Origin: Devosia litorisediminis
GTDB lineage: Bacteria; Pseudomonadota; Alphaproteobacteria; Rhizobiales; Devosiaceae
Assembly: GCF_018334155.1 (NCBI RefSeq)
Contig: NZ_JAGXTP010000001.1
Coordinates: 1,674,001 to 1,738,000, forward strand
Direction of reading: 5' to 3'
DNA length: 64,000 nt
Made by a program: the position numbers and the translations under genes. This document shows, in pieces, positions 17,803-26,551 of this stretch. Each line of letters begins with the position of its first letter. Position 1 is the stretch's first letter. The notes under the pieces are model-generated. The model saw only the letters and a program-made list of their open reading frames with translations, ran no database searches and was not told where the DNA came from.

Positions 17803-18324
17803 ATGAAGTGTTTCGGACGGCTGGCGCGCGGCGCCGCGTTGACGGGTCTGCTGGTGATGGGTGGCGCAGCCCCCGCCTTTGCCGGCCCCGCCGAGGTGGC
17901 GTTGCTGCAAACCTATATCGGGGAATGGCGTGGCCGGGGCACGCTGACCGGCGCCAATGTCGAAACGGTGGTCTGCCGTCTTTCGCTCAAGCAGGGCAAT
18001 CAGGACAAGGTCAATTACAGCGGCCGTTGCAGCCTGGCGGGCACCCAGCTGACCGTGGCGGGCACCATGGCCTATATCGCGGCCAGCAAGCGCTATGAAG
18101 CCGTGATGAGTTCAAACGCCACCTTCCGCGGCGTCGCTGTGGGGCAGAAGCGCGGCAGCAATCTGATCTTCAATCTGCAGGAACGCGACGAGGATGAAGA
18201 TGGCAAGGAACTGGCCATTTCAGCACAGATCAATCTGCAGTCCGACGCCATCAAGGTGGTGTTCGATGTGATCTATGTCGAGAATGGCGACAGCCTGCGC
18301 GCCGAGGTTCCCTTCACCAAATAA
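17803..18324 (+). CDS. Small secreted protein, lipocalin-like by appearance
   Basis: The 173-residue protein has a signal peptide (1-27, ending AFA) and GGAGG upstream. The mature part starts with 'LQTYIGEWRGRGTL' and continues as alternating beta-strand-like stretches, two of them with cysteines about 20 residues apart. The 'GEWRGxG' start and all-beta pattern suggest a calycin/lipocalin-like barrel, but I recognise no named family. It lies 117 bases after the RND exporter on the same strand and may be its periplasmic companion, which is inference only. Confidence 0.65.
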   Translation: MKCFGRLARGAALTGLLVMGGAAPAFAGPAEVALLQTYIGEWRGRGTLTGANVETVVCRLSLKQGNQDKVNYSGRCSLAGTQLTVAGTMAYIAASKRYEAVMSSNATFRGVAVGQKRGSNLIFNLQERDEDEDGKELAISAQINLQSDAIKVVFDVIYVENGDSLRAEVPFTK

Positions 18325-18436
18325 TCCAGACGCCGGCGCGCTGGGCGCAATGCGCCCGGCTCATCCCAGTTGCAGAAAGTCTTAACCGGCGATCGACTAG
18401 AATAAGCGCGACAACCGAGTATTTGGGTCGCGTAAT

Positions 18437-19762
18437 TTGAGCAGCCTTGCCGCCACGACTATCCGGCGCCCGCGCACAACCGAAAAGACTGCCACCGATC
18501 CGGTGTTGGCGGTGCTGTCGCGGCTATGTGCACTGCTCGATATCGACAGCGTCACCCTCTCCCGCATTGAAACCGATGGGTTTCGGCTGCTGGCCGCCAG
18601 TGGTGCCAGCCCGGATACTAGACTTCTCGGCCCCTGGATGAAGCGCGCCGCGGCCAGTGACGGCCCGCTGATCGTCGCCGATATCGCCCGCAGCCAGGGT
18701 AGCCCTGCCGCGCTGGGCTTTTATGCCGGCATGGTGCTGCCAACGGGCGACGACAAGATCAAGCTACTGCTCAGCCTGAGCGATGCCCGCCCCCGCAGCG
18801 AGGCCATGGCGCATCGGCTTGCCGGGTTGGCCATCGAGGTCACCAGCGACGCCACCATTAACCGGCTGGCCCGCCAGATCGCGCAGCACAAGGCTCAACT
18901 CGCGCTTGAACAGAACCAGTTCGAACGCGCCTCACAGACTGCCAAGATCGGCATCTGGTCCTGCGACCTCGCCGATGAATCCCTGAACTGGACGGACAGC
19001 GTCTACGACCTGTTCGAGTTGCCACGCGGCAGCGAGCTGAGCCGTGACGTCACGCTACGGCACTATACGGACCAATCCCGGCAGACGATGGAGGCCGCGC
19101 GCGCCCAAGCCATCGCCAATTGCAGTGATTTCACGGTCGATGCGGAAATCATCACCGCCAGTGGCGCTCGCCGCTGGATGCGCCTGACCGGCAATGTGGA
19201 AGCCCGCGATGGCGTCGCCGTCCGTATCTTCGGAATGAAGCAGGACATTACCGAGGAAAAGCTGCTGGCGGACAAGACCCGCTATCTGGCCGAAACCGAT
19301 GTGATGACCGGGCTGGCCAATCGCAGTCAGTTTCAGACCCGGCTCGGTAATCTGGCGGTTGCGCCGATTGGCGGCCTGCTGCTGGTGGATCTGGACGGTT
19401 TCAAGCAGATCAATGACAGCTTCGGCCATGCGCTGGGCGATCAATGCCTGCGGGAAGCTGCAAGGCGTTTGACGGCGTGTTGTGACCAGGCCAGCCTGCT
19501 GGCTCGCATTGGCGGGGATGAATTCGCCGTACTGATGGGCCCCAAGCAGACCGAGAGCGAAATCTCGGCGCTTGGCGATCGTATCGTGAAGGCCGTGGGT
19601 CAGCCCTATGAGCATAATGGTCACGCCATCGCGCTGAGCGCATCGGTCGGGGTGGCATGCCACCGTCGCGGCACGGCCGACGATCTGTTCCATGATGCAG
19701 ATACCGCCCTCTATGCCGCCAAGGCTGCCGGACGCAATACAAGCCGCACCCACAAGCACTGA
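18437..19762 (+). CDS. Diguanylate cyclase with GAF-like and PAS domains
   Basis: The 441-residue, apparently soluble signalling protein has a GAF-like region at about 20-135, a PAS/PAC fold at about 165-275 (ending 'GMKQDITEEK') and a GGDEF domain at about 283-441. The catalytic motif is intact, 'RIGGDEF' at 357-363. The allosteric I-site RxxD expected just upstream is absent (DQAS there), so product inhibition through that site is not expected. It synthesises cyclic di-GMP and could oppose the CHASE2-EAL protein at 10274. The start is doubtful: TTG at 18437 fits the domain boundary but has no good ribosome binding site. Confidence 0.9.
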   Translation: MSSLAATTIRRPRTTEKTATDPVLAVLSRLCALLDIDSVTLSRIETDGFRLLAASGASPDTRLLGPWMKRAAASDGPLIVADIARSQGSPAALGFYAGMVLPTGDDKIKLLLSLSDARPRSEAMAHRLAGLAIEVTSDATINRLARQIAQHKAQLALEQNQFERASQTAKIGIWSCDLADESLNWTDSVYDLFELPRGSELSRDVTLRHYTDQSRQTMEAARAQAIANCSDFTVDAEIITASGARRWMRLTGNVEARDGVAVRIFGMKQDITEEKLLADKTRYLAETDVMTGLANRSQFQTRLGNLAVAPIGGLLLVDLDGFKQINDSFGHALGDQCLREAARRLTACCDQASLLARIGGDEFAVLMGPKQTESEISALGDRIVKAVGQPYEHNGHAIALSASVGVACHRRGTADDLFHDADTALYAAKAAGRNTSRTHKH

Positions 19763-19780
19763 CCGCATCTATCAGGCCAC

Positions 19781-19809
19781 AAAAAAGGGGCTGCTTGCGC
19801 AACCCCTTT
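19781..19809 (-). terminator. Rho-independent terminator of ssb
   Basis: A stem AAAGGGG/CCCCTTT (19784-19790 with 19803-19809), extended inward with one mismatch to a TTGC loop, is followed on the minus strand by a run of six T (AAAAAA at 19781-19786 on the plus strand). It sits 30 bases after the ssb stop and may also stop the convergent cyclase transcript. Confidence 0.75.
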
Positions 19810-19838
19810 GAGCATTCCGGTATCGACGCGTTCGCGCC

Positions 19839-20342
19839 TTAGAACGGGATATCGTCGTCCATGCCGCCGGGCTCGAAAGCCGGAGCATTGGCCTGGGGCC
19901 GACGCGCACCGCCGCCGCCGCCACCATTATTGTTGTCGCGGGCGCCGCGGAAACCGCCGCCATCGCCGCCACCTGCATTATCGCCATCGCCACGACCGTC
20001 AAGCAGGGTCATGGTCGAGTTGAAGCCCTGCAGCACGATCTCGGTGGAGTATTTGTCCTGACCGGACTGATCCTGCCATTTGCGGGTCTGCAACTGGCCT
20101 TCGATATAGACCTTGGAGCCCTTGCGCAGATAGCTTTCGGCGACGCGCGCCAGACCTTCCGAAAAGATCACCACGCGGTGCCATTCGGTCTTCTCACGGC
20201 GCTCGCCGGTGTTCTTGTCTTTCCAGTTCTCCGAGGTGGCGATGGACAGATTGACCACCTTGCCACCGCTGGGGAGATTGCGGACCTCTGGATCCGCGCC
20301 GAGATTGCCGACCAGGATCACCTTGTTGACACTGCCTGCCAT
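19839..20342 (-). CDS. ssb: Single-stranded DNA-binding protein
   Basis: The 167-residue protein has an N-terminal OB fold (about 4-112, '[16 protein letters not shown]', '[15 protein letters not shown]'), a Gly/Asn/Asp-rich flexible linker and the conserved acidic tip DDDIPF that docks repair and replication proteins. It works as a tetramer coating single-stranded DNA. On the upstream side an alphaproteobacterial SOS box (20552-20566) lies 210 bases before the start, which suggests LexA control, as for uvrA across the region. The poly-Gly stretch in the linker is longer than usual but normal for the group. Confidence 0.98.
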   Translation of the reverse strand: MAGSVNKVILVGNLGADPEVRNLPSGGKVVNLSIATSENWKDKNTGERREKTEWHRVVIFSEGLARVAESYLRKGSKVYIEGQLQTRKWQDQSGQDKYSTEIVLQGFNSTMTLLDGRGDGDNAGGGDGGGFRGARDNNNGGGGGGARRPQANAPAFEPGGMDDDIPF

Positions 20343-20551
20343 CGCTCATTCCTTTTTCAATTCAGCCCCGGACTGCCTGGTTGCGGGGCGCTTACTTACG
20401 GTTGTGCAGACCCTACCCACCCAGCGCGTGGGCTTATTGATCAAGGGCTGCAGAGATAGGTGGTTATAGCGCTTCACTTGACCGGGCGCGCGCGGGAACA
20501 GCGTGTTTTAAACACATAAGAAAGGCGCTGCACCGGTCGTGCTCGGCATAT

Positions 20552-20566
20552 GTTCACATTATGTTC
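20552..20566. promoter_or_regulatory. LexA (SOS) box, GTTC-N7-GTTC, upstream of ssb
   Basis: The sequence GTTC ACATTAT GTTC is an exact match to the direct-repeat LexA operator of alphaproteobacteria. It lies upstream of ssb on the side its promoter must occupy, just beyond the stop of the small membrane-protein gene at 20629. Confidence 0.75.
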
Positions 20567-20628
20567 CGGGCGCCGAATTTGTCAAGCGCCCCGAGGTTGT
20601 GTGCCTCGAGGCGCTGGACTGGGCAGGA

Positions 20629-20976
20629 TCAGGCGTCGGCGAGCGCCAGTGCGCAGGCATTGGCCAGATCGCGATTGGGGTCTTCTGCGCCAAGCGGTGT
20701 CGCCCAGCCCGACTTCTCGATGATGCCGCGGCGCGAATAGGTCGAGGCTTCCTTGAGGTCGGCCAGAACGGTGACGCGATTGGCTGCCGACGTCGACTGC
20801 TGCACGCAATAAGGGGTCAGCGCTGTCGCGACGTCGGAGGCCGACTGGGTCGATGCCATCTCTTGGGCGCTACCGCCAGTGACCCAACCGCCCCAGTTAA
20901 AGCCAACAATGGCAAGGGCAATGGCGCCGGCTGCCGCGCCGTAAAGCGCAGGTTTCGTCCATACGGGGATGTGCAT
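20629..20976 (-). CDS. Small membrane-anchored protein of unknown function between ssb and uvrA
   Basis: The 115-residue protein begins 'MHIPVWTKPALYGAAAG' and has one N-terminal helix (about 9-30) with the motif 'GFNWGGWVTGG' at its outer end. A hydrophilic domain follows with two cysteines and 'GWATPLG'. I recall similar WGGWVTGG proteins in Hyphomicrobiales, all of unknown role. I chose the ATG at 20976; the frame is open further upstream, but that sequence looks non-coding and contains the SOS-box region. It is probably anchored in the inner membrane with its C-terminal domain in the periplasm. Confidence 0.75.
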   Translation of the reverse strand: MHIPVWTKPALYGAAAGAIALAIVGFNWGGWVTGGSAQEMASTQSASDVATALTPYCVQQSTSAANRVTVLADLKEASTYSRRGIIEKSGWATPLGAEDPNRDLANACALALADA

Positions 20977-21432
20977 AAAAGTCCGATCTGTCTCGGGAGA
21001 GGCCCGCAGTATTGCAGGCCCGAACGTCAGCCTAACACGTGCTGGCGCCCCTAGGGGAACCGATTGCCCTCGCTCGCGCTGACTGCTGCTGACACATCCT
21101 GTCAGCAGCATTGTATCAAACCAATGCGATCCAATCGGGCACCTGGCGCGTTGCAGTTTGGAACGGTGCGCGCAGTGGCGTGTTCCATAACTGGGCGGAT
21201 GCAAAACAGTCGAACTTGACCGAATCTGTTGCGTTCCGTTTATGTTCCGATTGCGATATGCGACGTGGCAAGGGTGAGCGGACACGCTAAGGTGAATGTG
21301 GTGCCGGGCCGCCATGCGTGAGGCCGGCTTGCGGCAAGGGCCTGCCGCGCCTATTTTCCTGTTCTTCCCGCCCTGCCGAATGACCGTTTGACCGCTGTGC
21401 AGCCACTCTGGCGCACCGAGCCATGGACTACA
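20977..21432. other. Divergent intergenic region before uvrA
   Basis: This 456-base stretch has no gene I can support. It holds the SOS box at 21233-21247 and should contain the promoters of uvrA and of the small membrane-protein gene. I found no convincing -35/-10 pairs and no RNA gene. Confidence 0.5.
21233..21247. promoter_or_regulatory. LexA (SOS) box, GTTC-N7-GTTC, upstream of uvrA
   Basis: The sequence GTTC CGTTTAT GTTC matches the alphaproteobacterial LexA operator exactly. It lies 186 bases before the chosen uvrA start and 257 bases before the divergent small membrane-protein gene, so it could control either or both. Confidence 0.8.
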
Positions 21433-24330
21433 ATGATGACGCCAAAGCCCAGCCTGAACCGAGAGATCATCGTACGCGGTGCCCGCGAACACAATCTCAA
21501 GGGGATCGACGTGAAGCTGCCACGCGACAGCCTGATCGTCATGACGGGCCTGTCGGGGTCAGGTAAATCGTCGCTGGCGTTCGACACCATCTATGCCGAA
21601 GGGCAGCGCCGTTACGTGGAATCACTGTCGGCCTATGCCCGGCAGTTCCTCGAGATGATGCAGAAGCCCGATGTCGAGCATATTGAGGGGCTGAGCCCCG
21701 CAATCTCCATCGAGCAAAAGACCACCAGCCGCAACCCGCGTTCTACCGTGGGCACGGTCACCGAAATCTATGATTATCTGCGCCTGCTGTTCGCGCGCGT
21801 CGGCGTGCCCTACTCGCCCGCCACCGGCCTGCCCATTGAAAGCCAGACCGTTACCCAGATGGTCGACAAGACCCTTGAACTGGCCGAAGGCACAAGGCTC
21901 TACCTGCTGGCGCCCATCGCCCGCGGTCGCAAGGGTGAATACAAGAAGGAACTCGCCGACCTGATGCGCAAGGGCTTCCAGCGCGTCAAGATTGATGGCG
22001 AATACCACGAGATCGAAGACGCCCCGGCGCTCGACAAAAAGCTCAAGCACGACATTGAAGTGGTCATCGACCGTCTGGTCATCGGACCCGATATCGCCGG
22101 ACGACTGGCCGAAAGCTTTGAAACCGCGCTCAAGCTGGCCGATGGCATTGCACTGATCGAGTTTGCCGACGAGAAGAACGAGGATGGCACGCCGCGCCAG
22201 CAGACTTTTTCGGAAAAGTTCGCCTGCCCTGTTTCCGGCTTCACCATTGCCGAGATCGAGCCACGCCTGTTCTCGTTCAACAACCCGTTTGGCGCCTGCC
22301 CGGTCTGTGATGGCCTGGGCACCGAGCAGAAGATCGACTCCGATCAGATCGTGCCCGATCCAACGCTGTCGCTGCGCGATGGCGCCATTCTGCCTTGGTC
22401 CAAGACCAGCGCACCCTATTACAAGCAGACACTGAGCGCCGTCGCCAAGCACTTTGGCGCATCGATCGGCACCGCGTGGAACGAGCTGCCCTTCGATGTG
22501 CAGCACGCCGTGCTCTACGGCACGGGCAAGACCAAGATTGATTTCGTCTATGAGGACGGTTTGCGCCAGTACAAGACCAGCAAGGTTTTTGAAGGCGTGA
22601 TCGGCAATCTCGAGCGTCGTTATCGGGAAACCGAGAGCGCCGGCATGCGCGAAGAGATCGAGAAGTACATGTCCGCCAAGCCCTGCGTGGCCTGTGGCGG
22701 CTATCGCCTGAAGCCGGAATCGCTGGCAGTCAAGATTGACGGGCTGCATGTCGGTCAGGTCACTGAGAAGTCGATCCGCAGCGCGGCGGAGTGGTTCGAG
22801 GCCCTGCCCGAGCGCTTTACCGACAATCAGAAGCTGATCGGCGAGCGCATTCTCAAAGAGATTCGTGAGCGCCTGAACTTCCTGATCGATGTGGGACTGG
22901 ACTATCTGACCATGGCCCGCAATTCGGGAACGCTGTCGGGCGGCGAGAGCCAGCGCATCCGTCTGGCCAGTCAGATCGGCTCGGGCCTGACCGGCGTGCT
23001 CTATGTGCTTGATGAGCCCTCGATCGGTCTGCATCAGCGCGACAATGCCCGACTGCTTGAAACCCTGCAGCGGCTGCGTGATATCGGCAATACGGTCATC
23101 GTGGTCGAACATGACGAAGATGCCATCATGACGGCGGACTATGTCGTCGACATCGGCCCCGGCGCGGGTGTGCATGGCGGCCATATCGTGGCTGAAGGCA
23201 CGCCGCAGGACATCCTCAATCACCCCGATTCGCTGACCGGCAAATATCTGTCGGGCCGCATGGGCATTGCCATGCCAGCCGAGCGCCGCACCGGCAAGCC
23301 GGGCAAGGCGCTCAGCATCAAGGGCGCGACGGGCAATAACCTTAAAAACGTTTCGGTGGATGTGCCGCTGGGCATGTTCGTGGCTATTACCGGTGTGTCG
23401 GGCGGCGGCAAGTCCACCCTGATGATCGACACCATGTATCAGGCCATTGCGCGCCGGCTGAATGGCGCCCGCGTGGTGCCTGCCCCGCACGAATCCCTGA
23501 CGGGCCTCGAATTCCTCGACAAGGTCATCGATATCGACCAGTCGCCGATTGGCCGCACGCCGCGCTCCAATCCAGCAACCTATACCGGCGCCTTCACGCC
23601 GCTGCGCGAGTGGTTTGCCGGTCTCCCCGAAGCCAAGACACGTGGCTATGGTCCGGGCCGGTTCAGCTTCAACGTCAAGGGCGGGCGCTGCGAGAAATGC
23701 CAGGGCGATGGCGTGCTCAAGATCGAGATGCACTTCCTGCCCGACGTCTACGTCACCTGCGACGTATGCAAGGGCAAGCGCTACAACCGCGAAACGCTTG
23801 AAGTGCAGTTCAAGGGCAAGTCGATCTCTGACATCCTGGACATGACGATCGACGAAGGCGTCGATTTCTTCTCGGCGGTGCCGACGATTCGCGACAAGTT
23901 TGCCACGCTGCAGCGGGTGGGGCTGGGATACGTCAAGATCGGCCAGCCAGCCACCACGCTTTCGGGTGGTGAGGCGCAGCGCGTCAAGCTGTCCAAGGAA
24001 TTGTCCAAGCGCGCCACCGGTCGCACACTCTATATGCTCGATGAGCCGACCACGGGTCTGCATTTCCACGATGTGGCCAAGCTGCTCGAGGTGCTGCACG
24101 AGTTGGTTGAGGGCGGCAATACCGTTGTGGTGATCGAGCACAATCTTGAAGTCATCAAGACCGCCGACTGGGTCATCGATCTGGGACCAGAGGGCGGCGA
24201 TGGCGGTGGCGAGATTGTGGCAGTAGGTACGCCCGAGGATGTGGCGGCCAATGCGCGTTCGCATACCGGGCACTTCCTCAAGGAGGTGATCGGTCGTCGG
24301 CCGCATTTCGCGACCGAGGCTGCCGAGTAG
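21433..24330 (+). CDS. uvrA: Excinuclease ABC subunit A
   Basis: The 965-residue damage-recognition ATPase of nucleotide excision repair loads UvrB. It has two ABC modules. Walker A motifs are 'GLSGSGKSS' (near residue 36) and 'GVSGGGKST' (near 655). Signatures are 'LSGGESQR' and 'LSGGEAQR'. Walker B motifs are '[12 protein letters not shown]' and '[12 protein letters not shown]'. The zinc module 'CEKCQGDG...CDVCKG' is present in the second half. The ATG at 21433 (ATGATG) begins just before the conserved '[16 protein letters not shown]'; an upstream TTG at 21388 would add a non-conserved prefix. An SOS box upstream fits damage-inducible control. Confidence 0.98.
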   Translation: MMTPKPSLNREIIVRGAREHNLKGIDVKLPRDSLIVMTGLSGSGKSSLAFDTIYAEGQRRYVESLSAYARQFLEMMQKPDVEHIEGLSPAISIEQKTTSRNPRSTVGTVTEIYDYLRLLFARVGVPYSPATGLPIESQTVTQMVDKTLELAEGTRLYLLAPIARGRKGEYKKELADLMRKGFQRVKIDGEYHEIEDAPALDKKLKHDIEVVIDRLVIGPDIAGRLAESFETALKLADGIALIEFADEKNEDGTPRQQTFSEKFACPVSGFTIAEIEPRLFSFNNPFGACPVCDGLGTEQKIDSDQIVPDPTLSLRDGAILPWSKTSAPYYKQTLSAVAKHFGASIGTAWNELPFDVQHAVLYGTGKTKIDFVYEDGLRQYKTSKVFEGVIGNLERRYRETESAGMREEIEKYMSAKPCVACGGYRLKPESLAVKIDGLHVGQVTEKSIRSAAEWFEALPERFTDNQKLIGERILKEIRERLNFLIDVGLDYLTMARNSGTLSGGESQRIRLASQIGSGLTGVLYVLDEPSIGLHQRDNARLLETLQRLRDIGNTVIVVEHDEDAIMTADYVVDIGPGAGVHGGHIVAEGTPQDILNHPDSLTGKYLSGRMGIAMPAERRTGKPGKALSIKGATGNNLKNVSVDVPLGMFVAITGVSGGGKSTLMIDTMYQAIARRLNGARVVPAPHESLTGLEFLDKVIDIDQSPIGRTPRSNPATYTGAFTPLREWFAGLPEAKTRGYGPGRFSFNVKGGRCEKCQGDGVLKIEMHFLPDVYVTCDVCKGKRYNRETLEVQFKGKSISDILDMTIDEGVDFFSAVPTIRDKFATLQRVGLGYVKIGQPATTLSGGEAQRVKLSKELSKRATGRTLYMLDEPTTGLHFHDVAKLLEVLHELVEGGNTVVVIEHNLEVIKTADWVIDLGPEGGDGGGEIVAVGTPEDVAANARSHTGHFLKEVIGRRPHFATEAAE

Positions 24331-24585
24331 GCCAAAAACGCAGGTAAGTGCATGTCAGTGCTAGCAGTCTGTTAGCCGATAGGTTTCTCTGGTGGCTGGA
24401 CGCGGTGTGTCCTCCACCGGGCCGAGCCGCCGCATGGCCTGACGCCAAAGTGGCACCAGCACGACAAATTTGTGAAATTGATATGCGCTCTCTGCATGAT
24501 GCAGTTGACGTTTACGACATGGCGCTTCCGTCCAAATCACCCCATCTTGGGCCTGTCTACAAGACAGCCAAAAGGGAATACGCCG

Positions 24586-24738
24586 ATGTTTGTGAGAGCC
24601 GTCTGGCGCGTCAAGCGCCTGGTCGACATCAAGCAGACGTTGCGGGAAATGGACGTTCCCTCAACGCGTGATGCCGATCTACTGGGGATCTCAGGTCCCG
24701 ACTTTTCGAAAATGACCCGGTCGCTGTTTGATCGCTAG
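24586..24738 (+). CDS. DUF1127-like small protein
   Basis: The 50-residue basic protein has AAAGGGA eight bases before the ATG. The C-terminal half, 'TRDADLLGISGPDFSKMTRS', follows the DUF1127 (YjiS-like) pattern in which a 'L-DIGLSR-DI' element precedes a short helix. The match is weaker than for the neighbour at 24937. Proteins of this family are tiny and usually Arg-rich; in Agrobacterium and Rhodobacter some affect RNA turnover and phosphate or stress responses. The earlier in-frame GTG at 24472 gives a Cys/Met-rich prefix that I do not support. Confidence 0.6.
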   Translation: MFVRAVWRVKRLVDIKQTLREMDVPSTRDADLLGISGPDFSKMTRSLFDR

Positions 24739-24936
24739 GCTTTTTCGAGCCACCGAATTTGCGATGGCCGCCAAGACGCCAGCCGGCGGCCATCAATGTT
24801 TTGCACGGGTTAGAGTTTTGGTAACCACAATTTGCCCAGCCCCGCACAGAACGCATAGCTCATTTGACCATTATCCCACTGCTCATTCTGGTGGCACTGC
24901 CCTAAATATAAGCTCGTAAACCAAGGAGACTTCCAA

Positions 24937-25086
24937 ATGAACATTCGCAATACCTTCAAGAAATGGGCCGCTTACCAGCAGACCGTTCGTGAACTCGCCG
25001 CTCTCGACAACCGCCAGCTCAACGATCTGGGCATCTCGCGCACCGATATCAATCGCGTTGCACGTGATCATGTCAGCTCGCTCTAA
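24937..25086 (+). CDS. DUF1127 (YjiS-like) small protein
   Basis: The 49-residue protein starts 'MNIRNTFKKWAAYQQTVREL' and contains the full DUF1127 signature 'LDNRQLNDLGISRTDINRVA'. AAGGAGA lies seven bases before the ATG at 24937. A strong rho-independent terminator begins 37 bases after the stop. It is the second of two such proteins within 500 bases. Family members are small cytoplasmic proteins with few defined functions; RNA-related regulation has been reported for some alphaproteobacterial ones. Confidence 0.88.
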   Translation: MNIRNTFKKWAAYQQTVRELAALDNRQLNDLGISRTDINRVARDHVSSL

Positions 25087-25122
25087 GTCGTCGATTTCAA
25101 ACCTCCAAGTCGACCCAAACCG

Positions 25123-25156
25123 AACACCCGCTTCTCTTTGAGATGCGGGTGTTTTG
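25123..25156 (+). terminator. Rho-independent terminator of DUF1127 gene
   Basis: A nine-base stem AACACCCGC (25123-25131) pairs with GCGGGTGTT (25145-25153). The loop contains a second short stem TCTC/GAGA. The stem is followed by TTTTGTTGT, so this is a good intrinsic terminator on the plus strand. Confidence 0.85.
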
Positions 25157-25245
25157 TTGTCCGCGATAGCGTGATCACAAGCCTGAAAGGGCTGGAACTC
25201 CTGCAATCCTGACCCGTTGAGCCCGACAACGAACAGGAGTGACCC

Positions 25246-25806
25246 ATGCAGAACCTTACCGGGAAAAACATCGCCATCCTCGCCACCAACGGCTTTGAAC
25301 AATCCGAGCTGGAAGTGCCGCTGAACACGCTGCGCGACGCAGGTGCCACTGTGCATGTGATTTCGCCAGAGACCGGCGAGATCAAGGGCTGGGACAAGAC
25401 CGACTGGGGCGATAGCGTGCCAGTCGACAAGGCGCTCTCGAATGCTTCGGCCGACGATTACGACGCCATCGTGCTGCCTGGCGGACAGATCAACCCCGAC
25501 CTGTTGCGCGTCGAACCCAAGGCAATAGAACTGATCAAAGCTTTCTGGGAACAGAAGAAAGTCGTTGCCGCCGTGTGCCACGCCCCTTGGCTGCTGATCG
25601 AAGCCGGTGTGGTGTCGGGTCGCAAGGTGACCTCATATCCATCGATTAAAACCGACGTGATCAATGCAGGTGGTCTGTGGGAAGACAGCGAGGTTGTTGT
25701 CGACAAGGGGCTGATCACCAGCCGCAAGCCTGACGATCTGCCTGCCTTCTGTGACAAGATTGGCGAAGAGATTCTCGAAGGCAAACACGAGAGCCGCGCC
25801 GCCTAA
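25246..25806 (+). CDS. PfpI/DJ-1 family protein (YhbO-like)
   Basis: The 186-residue protein has the DJ-1/PfpI fold. The nucleophile elbow is 'AAVCHAPWLL' with Cys111 and His112, and an acidic residue from 'GFEQSELEVP' (near 17-25) completes the site. Members are deglycases/glyoxalases or chaperone-like stress proteins, and sequence does not settle which. AACAGGAGTGACCC precedes the ATG. The stop overlaps the stop of the convergent glutathione S-transferase gene by four bases. Confidence 0.92.
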   Translation: MQNLTGKNIAILATNGFEQSELEVPLNTLRDAGATVHVISPETGEIKGWDKTDWGDSVPVDKALSNASADDYDAIVLPGGQINPDLLRVEPKAIELIKAFWEQKKVVAAVCHAPWLLIEAGVVSGRKVTSYPSIKTDVINAGGLWEDSEVVVDKGLITSRKPDDLPAFCDKIGEEILEGKHESRAA

Positions 25807-26456
25807 TAGGCGAGCCGACCAATCAATTCCTCATAACTGACCATGACGGCCTGGCGAAAGCCGGGCCGTTGCTGCAGGCGCGCGTACCAGTGTTCAATGC
25901 CGGGCATGGAGGGGCGATCGATGTCCATTGTGAACCAGCGAAACAGCGCAACGCCGGCCACGATGTCGGCATAGCTCAGCCTGTTACCGGCAATGAACGC
26001 ATTGGCGGCGAGATGGTTGTCCAGTTGCAGCATGGCGGCGACCGTCTCGGCATAGGCCGCCACAATGGAAGATACGTCGTGATCGGTCTGCGGGGTGCGT
26101 ACGACAAGCCAGAACAGCTTGATCCAGGCGGGCTGGAGGGTCGTGGCAGTCCAGTCGGTCCATTGGTCCACAATGGCCCGTCGGGCGGGATCTGGTGGCC
26201 AGATCCCGTCATTGCCATAAGCCGCGGCCAGATAACGCACGATGGCATGGCTTTCCCATATCGCCAGCTCGCCATCCTGAAGCGTGGGCACCAGACCATT
26301 GGGGTTGAGCGCGCGATAGGCGGGATCGTCGAGACCGCCATGCTCGCCACCAAGTTCTACATGCACATAGAGCAGTTGCAGTTCTTCGAGCGCCCAGATC
26401 ACTTTCTGGACATTGCACGAGCTTCTGCGCCCCCAAAGTACCAGCTTTCTGGCCAT
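25803..26456 (-). CDS. Glutathione S-transferase family protein
   Basis: The 217-residue protein has an N-terminal thioredoxin fold ('LVLWGRRSSCNVQKVIWALE', then the cis-Pro region 'NGLVPTLQDGELAIWESHAI') and an all-helical C-terminal domain with 'SYADIVAGVALFRW'. The Ser/Cys-containing 'RRSSCN' is at the usual catalytic position. It resembles the beta/theta-type GSTs of proteobacteria involved in detoxification; the substrate is unknown. The ATG at 26456 is used rather than the preceding TTG at 26459. Confidence 0.92.
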   Translation of the reverse strand: MARKLVLWGRRSSCNVQKVIWALEELQLLYVHVELGGEHGGLDDPAYRALNPNGLVPTLQDGELAIWESHAIVRYLAAAYGNDGIWPPDPARRAIVDQWTDWTATTLQPAWIKLFWLVVRTPQTDHDVSSIVAAYAETVAAMLQLDNHLAANAFIAGNRLSYADIVAGVALFRWFTMDIDRPSMPGIEHWYARLQQRPGFRQAVMVSYEELIGRLAY

Positions 26457-26551
26457 CAACAGCGTCCCCCTGCATGGGACCGTAACACTGCACCCGGGTC
26501 AGACCACAGGTCTGTGTTGCGCAGTTCAACGGCGCTTGCTATCTGGCGCTC

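Noticed and set aside
21622-24306. Open frame of about 890 codons on the minus strand opposite uvrA
   Set aside because: It is an antisense shadow of uvrA, lacks any motif, and its composition mirrors the coding strand.
24472-24585. Longer start for the first DUF1127-like gene
   Set aside because: The extra 38 codons are Met/Cys/Trp-rich without a ribosome binding site, whereas AAAGGGA precedes the ATG at 24586.
24852-24912. Sigma-54-like TGGCAC element before the DUF1127 gene
   Set aside because: The TTGC half at the required spacing is missing, so it is not a valid -24/-12 promoter.
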